Counted from the first letter of the stretch, positions 1 to 10,037 are shown. The stretch is DNA of 17,359 bases from Clostridiales bacterium (GCA_019418025.1 DYCR01000036.1:1-17359); one strand, 5' to 3'. Numbers and translations: made by a program. The notes: generated by a model from the letters alone, not told the origin.

Positions 1-1421
1 TCGTCGGCTTGCCGGATGCAGCGGTCAAGGAGGCCCGTGAGCGGGTCCGTGCGGCATCCAAGATGAGCGGCTTCACTTTTCCGGTGAGCCGCATTACAGT
101 GAATCTTGCCCCGGCCAACGTGAAAAAGGCAGGGTCGCAGTATGATCTGCCGATTGCGCTGAGCATCCTGTGTGCGGTGCAGGCCATCAGACGGCCCTCC
201 GGAAAGACGGCTTTTTTGGGGGAGCTGGGTCTCGATGGCGGACTGCGTGCCATCAACGGCGTGCTGCCTATGGCGCTTGCGGCGAAGCGTGAGGGGATCG
301 AGCATCTGTTCGTGCCGGCTGAAAATGCGGCGGAGGCGACTCTGGCTCGGGGGCCGAAGATCTACGGTGTGGAAAATCTGCGTCAGGTGGCGGATATCCT
401 TAACGGAGAGATCAAAAAGGAGCCGGAGGAAGAGTGGATACCTTCTCAGCCTGATGAAAAGGTATTGGATTATGCAGATGTTCTGGGGCAGGAAAATGTG
501 AAGCGTGCCCTTGAGGTGGCGGCCGCAGGCGGTCATAATGTACTGCTGATCGGACCTCCGGGGTCGGGCAAAAGCATGCTTGCAAAGAGACTGCCGTCTA
601 TCATGCCGCATATGACAAGAGAGGAATCTCTGGATGTCAGCCAGATCTATTCTGTCATGGGCATGCTGTCACCGAAGGCGCCTCTGGTGACGAGCAGACC
701 CTTTCGCTCGCCACACCACACCATTTCCAATGCCGGACTTGCCGGCGGCGGCAGCAACCCGAAGCCCGGTGAGATCTCACTGGCCCATATGGGTGTGCTG
801 TTTTTGGACGAGCTGCCGGAATTTCACAAGGATACATTAGATTTGATGCGTCAGCCTCTGGAGGATGGCAGCGTCACCATTTCAAGAGCCTCAGGAGCGG
901 TGCGCTATCCTGCGCAGTTTATGCTGGTGTGCGCAATGAATCCGTGCAAGTGCGGGTGGTATGGTGACGCAGGGGGTAGATGCACCTGCTCAGAGCGCAG
1001 CGTCCAGAATTACAGGAGCCGCATTTCCGGGCCGTTACTGGACAGGATCGACATTATGGTAGAGGTGCCGGCGGTCCATTTTGAAGAGCTGCGGCAGCGA
1101 AAGCTTGCCGAATCCTCTGCATCCATCAAAGAGCGGGTGGATGCGGCACGGAATATGCAGCTGCGGCGATTTGGTGCAGACAGCGGCACGTGCAATGCGC
1201 GGATGAATTCTGCCCAGCTCCGTAAGTACTGCAAACTGGATGATGCGTGCGCAGGGCTGATGAAGCAGGCATTCGATGCCATGGGGCTGACGGCCCGCAG
1301 CTATGACCGGATTTTAAAGGTTGCAAGAACGGTGGCGGATCTGGCAGGGTCTGAGGAGATCAGGCCGGAACATCTGGCAGAGGCGATCCAGTATCGTGCA
1401 GTCAATCTGGGAAATCCATAA
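1..1421 (+). CDS. yifB: YifB/ComM-family Mg-chelatase-like AAA+ ATPase (5' end missing)
   Basis: The gene enters from the left edge: codons are open from position 3 and read VGLPDAAVKEARERV, which is internal to the family, so the TTG at 9 is a leucine and not a start. The visible part has the N-terminal ChlI-type domain (about the first 130 residues), then an AAA+ Mg-chelatase domain with Walker A GPPGSGKSM and Walker B LFLDELPEF, a Cys-rich stretch MNPCKCGWYGD, and the C-terminal helical Mg-chelatase domain. About 472 residues are seen; full proteins are usually around 510. In Gram-negative species ComM is a helicase that aids branch migration during natural transformation; the role in Firmicutes is less certain. 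It stops with TAA 21 bases before rsmE, on the same strand, so they probably share a transcript. Confidence 0.95.
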   Translation, partial: VGLPDAAVKEARERVRAASKMSGFTFPVSRITVNLAPANVKKAGSQYDLPIALSILCAVQAIRRPSGKTAFLGELGLDGGLRAINGVLPMALAAKREGIEHLFVPAENAAEATLARGPKIYGVENLRQVADILNGEIKKEPEEEWIPSQPDEKVLDYADVLGQENVKRALEVAAAGGHNVLLIGPPGSGKSMLAKRLPSIMPHMTREESLDVSQIYSVMGMLSPKAPLVTSRPFRSPHHTISNAGLAGGGSNPKPGEISLAHMGVLFLDELPEFHKDTLDLMRQPLEDGSVTISRASGAVRYPAQFMLVCAMNPCKCGWYGDAGGRCTCSERSVQNYRSRISGPLLDRIDIMVEVPAVHFEELRQRKLAESSASIKERVDAARNMQLRRFGADSGTCNARMNSAQLRKYCKLDDACAGLMKQAFDAMGLTARSYDRILKVARTVADLAGSEEIRPEHLAEAIQYRAVNLGNP

Positions 1422-1442
1422 ACCAATCAACAGGAGTAATCT

Positions 1443-2174
1443 ATGACGAGATTTTTTGTAGAGCCGGAGGCATTGACCGAGGAACAGATCCTGCTTACCG
1501 GAGAAAATGCGGCACACGCAAAGGTGCTGCGGCTGAAACCCAACGAGCAGGTTCTGGTCTGTGACGGACAGGGCAGTGAGTGCCTCTGCACCGTTTCGGA
1601 AATGGGTGCCAAAGAGGTGGTGCTTGCAGTCTGTGAGCGCAGGACCTCGGCCTCGGAGCCGGCGGTGCGGGTCAGTGTTTACATGGCCTTTGCCAAATCG
1701 GATAAACTGGAGCATGTGATCCAAAAAGCCACGGAACTGGGCGCATATGAGATCGTAGCCTTCCCATCGGCGCGCTGCGTATCCAAGCCGGATGAAAAGA
1801 GCCTGAAGAAGAAGGTGGAGCGCTGGCAGAAGATCGCCGCCTCGGCAGCAGAGCAGTCCGGCCGCGGGATGATCCCTCAGGTGGTCGTGCTGCCCGGCTA
1901 TCAGGAGGCGCTGAAGCGGGGAGCAGAAGCGGATCTTCCTATGATCTTCTATGAAAACGAACGGGCAACAACGCTGCATATGGCACTGGAGCAGTCAGAT
2001 TTTTCGTCTGCGGCGATCCTGACCGGCCCTGAGGGCGGACTGGAGGAGCAGGAGGTCCGGCAGGCAATGGATGCGGGATTTCGGGTCTGCACCCTTGGAA
2101 AGCGGATCTTACGGTGTGAAACGGCTCCCCTTTGTGCGCTGGCGGCGGTCATGTATGCATCAGGCGAATTCTGA
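1443..2174 (+). CDS. rsmE: 16S rRNA (uracil(1498)-N3)-methyltransferase RsmE
   Basis: This gene encodes 243 residues, the normal RsmE length. RsmE is a cytoplasmic SPOUT-class enzyme that transfers a methyl group from S-adenosylmethionine to N3 of U1498 in 16S rRNA of the 30S subunit. The N-terminal part has the PUA-like RNA-binding fold pattern (ENAAHAKVLRL, DGQGSE). The C-terminal half carries the knot signatures: GPEGGLEEQEV around residue 196 and LGKRILRCETAPL around residue 220. The ATG at 1443 is preceded by AGGAG, with eight bases between. It follows yifB by 21 bases and ends just before a strong hairpin terminator, so it closes the first transcription unit. Nothing about it is unusual. 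Confidence 0.96.
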   Translation: MTRFFVEPEALTEEQILLTGENAAHAKVLRLKPNEQVLVCDGQGSECLCTVSEMGAKEVVLAVCERRTSASEPAVRVSVYMAFAKSDKLEHVIQKATELGAYEIVAFPSARCVSKPDEKSLKKKVERWQKIAASAAEQSGRGMIPQVVVLPGYQEALKRGAEADLPMIFYENERATTLHMALEQSDFSSAAILTGPEGGLEEQEVRQAMDAGFRVCTLGKRILRCETAPLCALAAVMYASGEF

Positions 2175-2182
2175 TATCGCTG

Positions 2183-2210
2183 AAAACCACCTCGTTGAGG
2201 TGGTTTTTTT
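2183..2210 (+). terminator. Rho-independent terminator after rsmE
   Basis: An 11-bp perfect stem (2183-2193 with 2197-2207) encloses a GTT loop and runs into seven T residues (2204-2210). It lies nine bases after the rsmE stop and separates rsmE from the secA promoter. Confidence 0.92.
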
Positions 2211-2262
2211 GTAAATTAACGTGACGTTGTTCACAAAATATCTATGCATTTTGATTTCGGTG

Positions 2263-2271
2263 TGATATAAT
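2263..2271 (+). promoter_or_regulatory. Sigma-A promoter of secA (extended -10)
   Basis: A perfect extended -10, TGATATAAT (TG at 2263-2264, TATAAT at 2266-2271), lies between the rsmE terminator and secA. No good -35 is present at 17 bases upstream (2243-2248 reads TATGCA), which is tolerated when the -10 is extended. The predicted start near 2278 gives a leader of about 50 bases before the secA ATG at 2328. Confidence 0.75.
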
Positions 2272-2327
2272 GGCTGAAAATGGTTTCCTATGCCCTGAGA
2301 AGGGGGAAATATGAAAGGAGAATTGGA

Positions 2328-5090
<2,763 letters not shown>

Positions 5091-5108
5091 GAATGAGGAG
5101 GGTCAGAT

Positions 5109-5915
5109 ATGGCATTCAATTGTGAAATAAAGGGAAAACTGGAGTATCTGACCTCTGATCTGATCGGTCTGCCCCATTGCTTCTCCACCCGCCTGGGTGG
5201 AGTGAGCACCGGGGAGCTTAGCAGTCTGAATCTGGGCCTCGGACGTGGGGACAGTGTAGAAAACGTGATGGAAAACTACCGCATTCTGGGGAATGCGGTA
5301 GGATTCTCTTTAGAGGATCTGGTTTTTGCCCGACAAACGCATACGGATATCGTTCGGGTTGTTACGGCAGAAAATGCAGGTGAAGGCCTGTACCGGCCCG
5401 TGGCGTCAGAATGCGACGGCCTCATTACCAATGTTCCGGGGGTGGCGCTGACGGTCTTTACTGCTGACTGTACGCCGATCCTGCTTTGGGATGCGGAAAC
5501 GGGGGCTGTTGGGGCGGTACACGCAGGGTGGCGCGGCACCGTGGCCGATATCGTTGGTAAAGCGGTGGGGGCCATGCGTGAATGCTACGGCAGCAAGCCG
5601 GCGGATATCCGCGGGGCAATCGGCCCGAATATCGGCAAGTGCTGCTTTGAAACAGACGAGGATGTTCCGCATGCTGTGGAGCAGCTGCTCGGGCAGGAGG
5701 CTGACCGCTTTATCCTGCGCAGGGGCGGAAAATTCCACGTGGATCTGAAGGGCGTGAACCGATATCTGCTGAACAGAGCGGGCGTTGAGTCGGTGGATGT
5801 CAGTGAAGTATGCACGGCCTGCCGGCCGGATCGCTTCTGGTCCCACCGTGTGGTCGGTCAGAAGCGTGGGTCCATGGCTGCAATCATCGTTTGCAAAGGA
5901 GATATTCGTACATGA
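5109..5915 (+). CDS. pgeF: Peptidoglycan editing factor PgeF (YfiH/laccase-domain protein)
   Basis: This 268-residue protein belongs to the YfiH/DUF152 family, once called multicopper polyphenol oxidases. In E. coli PgeF hydrolyses wrongly incorporated L-serine from UDP-MurNAc intermediates; human LACC1/FAMIN is a relative with purine nucleoside activity. The expected metal and catalytic residues are visible: H78 in RQTHTD, C121 in FTADCTPILL and H138 in VHAGWRGT. A Gly-rich segment near residue 175 (IGPNIGKCCFE) also matches the family. The ATG at 5109 follows a GAGGAGG site. The gene lies 18 bases after secA, and its TGA overlaps the ATG of the next gene, implying translational coupling. 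Cytoplasmic, with no signal peptide. The family call is firm; the substrate in this organism is inferred. Confidence 0.93.
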   Translation: MAFNCEIKGKLEYLTSDLIGLPHCFSTRLGGVSTGELSSLNLGLGRGDSVENVMENYRILGNAVGFSLEDLVFARQTHTDIVRVVTAENAGEGLYRPVASECDGLITNVPGVALTVFTADCTPILLWDAETGAVGAVHAGWRGTVADIVGKAVGAMRECYGSKPADIRGAIGPNIGKCCFETDEDVPHAVEQLLGQEADRFILRRGGKFHVDLKGVNRYLLNRAGVESVDVSEVCTACRPDRFWSHRVVGQKRGSMAAIIVCKGDIRT

Positions 5916-7477
5916 GAAAAATTGCATTGATGCTTTGTGCTGCGATGACTGTCGGAATGCTTGCAGGCTGCCAGCTGGATGATGAATACATCCCCACCGG
6001 CGGCGGTTTGGCCGATGACACGCAGCCTGTCCAGCAGACGGATGCGGAGGCACCCGGCGCGCTGGAGCAGCAGAACAAAATCTATACCATCGGTTATTAT
6101 CCCGATGAGGGATTTAACCCGTATCTCTGCACGGATTTTAACAACCGTATGGTATTTTCATTGGTCTACCAAAGCTTGTTTGCTATGAATAACAAGTATG
6201 AGGTGGAGCCGATTTTGTGCAAGTCCTTTACGGTCAGCGAGGATCTCAAGGCCTATACCATTGAATTGGAGGAGGCTGTCTTTTCTGACGGAACGCCCCT
6301 GACGGCAGAGGATGTGGCGGCCAGCCTGCAATATGCCAGAAACAGCGTATATTTTAAGGGAAGATTCGATTATATTTCGGAGATCTCTGTTGTGAATGAG
6401 CATACGGTACGGGTTGCGGCATCCACCTCCTATGAAAACCTTCCCATGCTCCTGACGGTTCCGATCGTGAAAAAGGACACCATTGAGGCAGATATGCCCA
6501 TTGGCTCCGGCCCCTATCGACTGGAGGAGGTTGCGGCGGAGGGAATTGCGCTGAAGCGGAATCAGGATTGGTGGGCGCAGGTCCCGGTCCCGATTTCGGC
6601 AGAGTCGGTGGAGCTGCGGGCTTTTGATACGCCGGCACAGATGCGTGATGCCTTTGAGTTTGACAACATCGGTATTGCGACCTCGGACCCGGGGGCTGCC
6701 AGCTATGCTGAATACCGCAGCGATTATGAGCTTTGGGAGGAAGAAACCGGTGTGTTTCTTTATCTTGCAGCAAATTCTGCCAGTCCGGTATTTTCCAATC
6801 CGGATGTACGCAGAGCATTGACCTTTGCCATTGACCGAGGGAAGCTTCTGGATGACTACTACAATGGCTTTGGCATGATCGCCACACTTCCGGCCTCGCC
6901 GAACTCGCCGTTTTACCATAAGGGGCTGGCCAGTAAGGTGGGATTTGATCCTGCGAAGTTTGAAGATGCCATTACCAAGGCAGGTATGCGCGGACAGGAG
7001 ATCATCCTGTACGTAAACAACAGTGATTCTGTTCGCCTTCAGGCGGCGCGGGAGATTGCCAAGATGCTGACCGACTGCGGATTAGTGGTTCGTGTGGAGC
7101 ATAATTCCACCTCCTACTATCGCGAAGGCTTGCGCAAGGGCAACTATGACCTGTATCTGGGTCAAACCAAGCTGACATCTACCATGGATCTGAGTGAGTT
7201 TTTTGACCCATATGGAGCCATGAGCTATGGCGGCATGGATGATGCGGCGCTGAGTGCCCTGAACAAGGATGCCCTTGAAAACAGCGGCAACTACTACAAC
7301 CTGCACAAGAAGGTTTTGGATGACGGACAGCTTGTGCCCATCCTATTCAGGACCTATGCCGTCTACGGAAAGCGGGGCGTGATTTCGTCACTGGCTCCGG
7401 GCAGAGACAATGTCTTTTATTACTCGATGGGTAAAAAGCTTGAGGATGTAAGGACCATCGCATACTTGGACGATTGA
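5912..7477 (+). CDS. ABC transporter substrate-binding lipoprotein, family 5 (oligopeptide/dipeptide type)
   Basis: The start is set at 5912, where ATGA overlaps the pgeF stop and AAAGGAG lies upstream; longer in-frame readings only cover the pgeF end in another frame. The 521-residue product begins with a lipoprotein signal peptide: MRK, a hydrophobic stretch, then lipobox MLAGC with Cys20 as the lipid-anchored residue. The mature part is a family-5 solute-binding protein (SBP_bac_5, the DppA/OppA fold), shown by FNPYL, VFSDGTPLTAEDVAASL, GSGPYRL, NPDVRRALTFAIDR and VPILFRTYAVYG. Such proteins capture peptides outside the membrane and deliver them to an ABC permease. No permease or ATPase gene is nearby, so it is an orphan that must use distant partners or act as a sensor. 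The ligand cannot be read from sequence. Confidence 0.92.
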   Translation: MRKIALMLCAAMTVGMLAGCQLDDEYIPTGGGLADDTQPVQQTDAEAPGALEQQNKIYTIGYYPDEGFNPYLCTDFNNRMVFSLVYQSLFAMNNKYEVEPILCKSFTVSEDLKAYTIELEEAVFSDGTPLTAEDVAASLQYARNSVYFKGRFDYISEISVVNEHTVRVAASTSYENLPMLLTVPIVKKDTIEADMPIGSGPYRLEEVAAEGIALKRNQDWWAQVPVPISAESVELRAFDTPAQMRDAFEFDNIGIATSDPGAASYAEYRSDYELWEEETGVFLYLAANSASPVFSNPDVRRALTFAIDRGKLLDDYYNGFGMIATLPASPNSPFYHKGLASKVGFDPAKFEDAITKAGMRGQEIILYVNNSDSVRLQAAREIAKMLTDCGLVVRVEHNSTSYYREGLRKGNYDLYLGQTKLTSTMDLSEFFDPYGAMSYGGMDDAALSALNKDALENSGNYYNLHKKVLDDGQLVPILFRTYAVYGKRGVISSLAPGRDNVFYYSMGKKLEDVRTIAYLDD

Positions 7478-7514
7478 TCCGGAAAGACGGTCTTATATTT
7501 GCTTTATCAACGAA

Positions 7515-7547
7515 AACAGCCCCGATCTAAGTAAGATCGGGGCTGTT
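7515..7547. terminator. Bidirectional terminator hairpin between the lipoprotein gene and rpiB
   Basis: A perfect 14-bp stem (7515-7528 with 7534-7547) around a five-base loop sits between convergent genes. Read on the minus strand the stem is followed by a T-rich tail (TTTTCG), so it should stop rpiB transcription well. On the plus strand the tail is weaker (TTATGTTATT). It probably serves both directions. Confidence 0.85.
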
Positions 7548-7563
7548 ATGTTATTGTGATGGA

Positions 7564-8004
7564 TCAGCCTTCTAAGGCAGTGAGCTTATCAATGCGACGC
7601 TGATGGCGGGCTTCACCGGAAAACGGAGTTTCCAACCACACATCCACGATTTCAAGCGCAAGATTTTTACCGACGATCCCTGCGCCCAAAGCCATCATAT
7701 TGGTGTCGTTATGGAGCCGGGTCATACGTGCAGAAAGAACATCGCTCAAAAGCGCACAGCGGATGCCGTCTATCTTGTTTGCGGTAATAGAAGCACCGAT
7801 GCCGGTGGTACACAGGACGATGCCCCGGTCACATGTACCGTCAGCAACGGCCCGAGAGGCAGGAGCGATCATATCAGGGTAATCGCAGCTGTCTAGGGTG
7901 TGGGTGCCGTAATCTGAGACTTCGTGTCCTTGGCTGATCAAATGGGCCTTGATGTCGTTTTTTAGCTCCAGTGCGCCGTGGTCGCATGCCATAGAAATTT
8001 TCAT
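7564..8004 (-). CDS. rpiB: Ribose-5-phosphate isomerase B
   Basis: The 146-residue product matches the RpiB/LacA/LacB family, which interconverts ribose 5-phosphate and ribulose 5-phosphate in the pentose phosphate pathway. Visible family residues are D8-H9 in ACDHGALELK, the catalytic Cys65 in GIVLCTTGIGASITANK, and H98 in RLHNDTNMMALG. The ATG at 8004 is preceded by AGGAGG, which overlaps the TAG of the upstream dehydrogenase gene (12 bases apart), so the two are cotranscribed. The signatures fit RpiB better than the LacA/LacB galactose-6-phosphate isomerase subunits, which come as a pair. It is the last gene of the yabP-led minus-strand block and ends at a strong hairpin. Confidence 0.95.
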   Translation of the reverse strand: MKISMACDHGALELKNDIKAHLISQGHEVSDYGTHTLDSCDYPDMIAPASRAVADGTCDRGIVLCTTGIGASITANKIDGIRCALLSDVLSARMTRLHNDTNMMALGAGIVGKNLALEIVDVWLETPFSGEARHQRRIDKLTALEG

Positions 8005-8016
8005 ATCAATATCCTC

Positions 8017-8715
8017 CTAAATTGTATATCCGCCGTTTACACCCAGTACCTGCCCCGTGACAAATTTTGCATTTGCCAGATATTCGATGGCCTCTGCGAT
8101 CTCCTCGGGGGTTCCGTTCCTTCCGACCGGAGTTTCTTCGCCGATGGCCTGCAGGGTCTGTGCATCGAGGCAGGCGCACATGTCTGTCAAAATCAAGCCG
8201 GGAGCGACGCAGTTGACTCGAATACCGGAGGGGGCAAGCTCCTTTGCAAGCGCCTTCGTCATGGCGATGATGGCCCCCTTTGTTGCCGAATATGCCACTT
8301 CACAGCTTGCGCCGACTTGGCCCCACATGGAGCTGACGGTGACAATGGAGCCGGATTGCTTGGCCAAAAATCCGGGCATTGCGGCATTGATGCAATGGTA
8401 GATGCCTTTTACATTGACATCAAACATACGGTCCCAATCAGATTCAGGCATCATGCTCATCAGTCCAAGCATGCTGATGCCTGCGTTACACACCAAAATA
8501 TCCACAGAGTCGATCTGACGAAAAGCCTCGGTCACTGCGGCCTTGGAGGAAACATCGGCCTGAATCGCGACAGCGCCGGTTTCCTGAGCCAGTCCCTGTG
8601 CCAGCTGGGTTTCTTTTTCATACAGGAAATAGACCCGATGCCCCGCGCTGCAAAACCGGCGGACGGTGGCAGCACCGATACCTCGGGAACCGCCTGTGAT
8701 AAGTACAGTTGACAT
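8017..8715 (-). CDS. ymfI: SDR-family reductase, probably YmfI-type EF-P 5-aminopentanone reductase
   Basis: The 232-residue product is a classical short-chain dehydrogenase/reductase with cofactor motif TGGSRGIG (7-14), CNAG (76-79), N101, and catalytic S129, Y142 and K146. A generic FabG label would be possible, but the segment VSSMWGQVGASCEV just before the catalytic Tyr, and AKELAPSGIRVN after it, agree closely with B. subtilis YmfI as I recall it (SSIWGETGASCEV). YmfI reduces a 5-aminopentanone group to 5-aminopentanol on lysine of elongation factor P. No fatty-acid synthesis genes lie nearby, and the neighbour yabR encodes an RNA/ribosome-type S1 protein, which fits a translation role. 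GAGG lies nine bases before the ATG. The family is certain; the EF-P role is inference from motif similarity. Confidence 0.75.
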   Translation of the reverse strand: MSTVLITGGSRGIGAATVRRFCSAGHRVYFLYEKETQLAQGLAQETGAVAIQADVSSKAAVTEAFRQIDSVDILVCNAGISMLGLMSMMPESDWDRMFDVNVKGIYHCINAAMPGFLAKQSGSIVTVSSMWGQVGASCEVAYSATKGAIIAMTKALAKELAPSGIRVNCVAPGLILTDMCACLDAQTLQAIGEETPVGRNGTPEEIAEAIEYLANAKFVTGQVLGVNGGYTI

Positions 8716-8742
8716 TCATTAACCTCGTTTCTGATACACGTT

Positions 8743-8768
8743 TGGGCTGCTGCGAATGCAGCAGCCCA
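8743..8768 (-). repeat. Perfect inverted repeat between yabR and the SDR gene
   Basis: An 11-bp perfect stem rich in GC (8743-8753 with 8758-8768) has a GAAT loop. It begins a few bases after the yabR stop. No T run follows on the minus strand, so it is more likely an attenuator, pause or RNA-stability hairpin than a full terminator. Confidence 0.6.
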
Positions 8769-8774
8769 GCTGTG

Positions 8775-9278
8775 TTAGCGTCTGCGACTTTTGGTACGGT
8801 GATCGGAGTATGCTCGGATCGAAGAGATCTTACTGTCGGATTCGCTCATAAATGCCTTGAGCTTCTCTTCAAAAAGCTGATCGGCTGTTTTGGGAGCAGC
8901 GGGAGGTACAGGTGCGTTGCCGCGGGGCGCATGGGGACGAGAGCCCTGCCCACGGAAGCCGCCGGGAGCGGAATTCTGGGTTTGCTCTCTGCGGAAGCCG
9001 GGACGGGAATTTCCCTGAGGTTTGGGCTCCAAGCGTTTCATAGAAAGGTTGATTTTTCCGGCAGGGTCAATGGCAATGACAACAACCTTGACATCTTGGC
9101 CCTCTGTTAGATGCTGACGGATATCGCTGACATAGGCATTGGCAACCTCAGAGATATGTACCATGCCGGTTTTGTTGTCAGGCAGCGCAACGAATGCGCC
9201 GAAATTGGTGATCGATTTTACTTTGCCCTCGAGAACGGCTCCAACGGTTAACTCCATACTATTGTTTGTTTCCTCCAT
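8775..9278 (-). CDS. yabR: YabR-like S1-domain RNA-binding protein
   Basis: The 167-residue product has one S1 RNA-binding domain (about residues 10-83: GAVLEGKVKSITNFGAFVAL, GMVHISEVA, GKINLSMKRL). A Pro/Gly/Arg-rich, probably disordered linker (about 84-130) follows, then a short conserved tail, FEEKLKAFMSESDSKISSI, ending in basic residues. That tail has a counterpart at the end of B. subtilis YabR, and the position right after divIC is the same as in B. subtilis. YabR-type proteins are thought to bind RNA or ribosomes; the precise role is not settled. The ATG at 9278 lies two bases after the divIC stop with no clear binding site, suggesting coupling. A second in-frame ATG at residue 8 has GGAGG upstream, but 14 bases away, so the true start could be either. 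Confidence 0.88.
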   Translation of the reverse strand: MEETNNSMELTVGAVLEGKVKSITNFGAFVALPDNKTGMVHISEVANAYVSDIRQHLTEGQDVKVVVIAIDPAGKINLSMKRLEPKPQGNSRPGFRREQTQNSAPGGFRGQGSRPHAPRGNAPVPPAAPKTADQLFEEKLKAFMSESDSKISSIRAYSDHRTKSRRR

Positions 9279-9280
9279 GC

Positions 9281-9592
9281 TTATTCTGATTCACTGATGA
9301 TAATGGTGCCACGGTTTACAAGATCCAGCTCCTTGCCTGCAATTTGGCGGATAGAGTCCAGACTATCGATATTTTCGATACGCTCGCTGAGTGCGGCGTT
9401 TTCTCTTGCCAGATTGCGGGATTTTTCCTGCAGATCGCTGAGCTTTGCCTCGGATTCCCACCGACCCAGCTGCAGTACGATCAGAGTCACCGTAGATAAC
9501 ACGATGGCAGTCATGACCACTGCTTTGGCCAGAGGTGGGGTACGAAGTTGATGCAGTCTGACCCGCTGCAGCAGCATTTGAAGTTTTTTCAT
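9281..9592 (-). CDS. divIC: Septum formation initiator DivIC/FtsB-like protein
   Basis: This short membrane protein (103 residues from the chosen start) has a basic N-terminus, one transmembrane segment (about 23-43), and an external coiled coil (about 46-80, with LQEKSRNLARENAAL). The typical FtsB/DivIC tail IRQIAGKELDLVNRGTII follows. DivIC forms the division complex with FtsL and DivIB at the septum. The place after yabQ and before yabR equals that of divIC in B. subtilis. The ATG at 9592 has GGAGG eight bases upstream. An in-frame ATG at 9625 has AGGAGGG ten bases upstream and adds 11 residues (MVIGAHPEAPF), so both starts are possible. The upstream yabQ frame runs through most of this gene, which is unusual. 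Confidence 0.88.
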   Translation of the reverse strand: MKKLQMLLQRVRLHQLRTPPLAKAVVMTAIVLSTVTLIVLQLGRWESEAKLSDLQEKSRNLARENAALSERIENIDSLDSIRQIAGKELDLVNRGTIIISESE

Positions 9593-10037
9593 AAAAGGGG
9601 CCTCCGGATGTGCGCCGATGACCATGGCGCTTATTCCCTCCTATTGTAACCCATTTTTTCGTTGTTGCATAGAGCTTTTTTTCACTCTGATGCACTTTTT
9701 TTGCAAAAAGGTGGATCGGGGCGATGATTTTACCCAGAATACACCCGATCCAGTGCCACATTTTCTGAAAAAGGCGGGTTACAGAAGGATGGAACGTATG
9801 CTGCCAGATCAGAAAGCCCAGCAGACTGCCTGCCAGATACCCGATTCGAATATCCCCGCTGCAGATATAAAAGCACAGGATCAGCCATGCCGGAAACAGG
9901 ATCATGCATACGATCACCTGATAGCAAATCGGGAAGTGACGGTCCCATGGGTGGAATACATCCAAGACCGGACCCAGTGACAGACCGAGGATCAGGCACT
10001 GGAGCAGACGCTGCCAATCAAGCTCCGGCGCAGTCAT
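9363..10037 (-). CDS. yabQ: Spore cortex biosynthesis protein YabQ (anomalous 3' end)
   Basis: The first roughly 120 residues resemble YabQ, a sporulation membrane protein needed for cortex formation in B. subtilis. They show several hydrophobic spans (CLILGLSLGPVLDVF; a segment near 33-53; GYLAGSLLGFLIW) and the segment DVFHPWDRHFP. The ATG at 10037 overlaps the yabP stop (ATGA). After K121 the frame stays open to 9363, giving 224 residues and overlapping divIC by 230 bp in another frame. The last 75 or so residues are Arg/Ser/Gly-rich and look like the shadow of divIC rather than real YabQ. A slippery A AAA AAG at 9675-9681 would, with a -1 shift, give a 135-residue product ending at TAA 9631-9633. 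A missing or extra base in the A6 or A7 run is another explanation. Confidence 0.75.
   Translation of the reverse strand: MTAPELDWQRLLQCLILGLSLGPVLDVFHPWDRHFPICYQVIVCMILFPAWLILCFYICSGDIRIGYLAGSLLGFLIWQHTFHPSVTRLFQKMWHWIGCILGKIIAPIHLFAKKVHQSEKKLYATTKKWVTIGGNKRHGHRRTSGGPFYEKTSNAAAAGQTASTSYPTSGQSSGHDCHRVIYGDSDRTAAGSVGIRGKAQRSAGKIPQSGKRKRRTQRAYRKYR
9675..9681 (-). other. Candidate -1 frameshift site (A AAA AAG) in yabQ
   Basis: On the minus strand the yabQ codons GAA AAA AAG contain the heptamer A AAA AAG in the correct phase, the same slippery sequence used by E. coli dnaX. A -1 slip leads through 14 more codons to TAA at 9631-9633, just after an AGGAGGG ribosome binding site. I see no certain stimulatory hairpin downstream. 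An A6 run at 9654-9659 offers a second place for slippage or a sequencing indel. Confidence 0.4.

Noticed and set aside
2280..2327. 16-residue N-terminal extension of SecA from the ATG at 2280
   Set aside because: It would start at the predicted transcription start with no binding site, while 2328 has AAAGGAG and the typical MGLFSKIFG start.
5810..5911. 34-residue N-terminal extension of the lipoprotein
   Set aside because: It lies inside pgeF in another frame and would bury the lipoprotein signal peptide.
5912..7477. Lipoprotein as part of a local ABC transporter operon
   Set aside because: A terminator follows directly and the next genes are convergent; no permease or ATPase is in the window.
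8017..8715. SDR gene as fatty-acid FabG
   Set aside because: The YmfI-like motif and the absence of acpP, fabD or fabF nearby make this less likely, though the generic label cannot be fully excluded.
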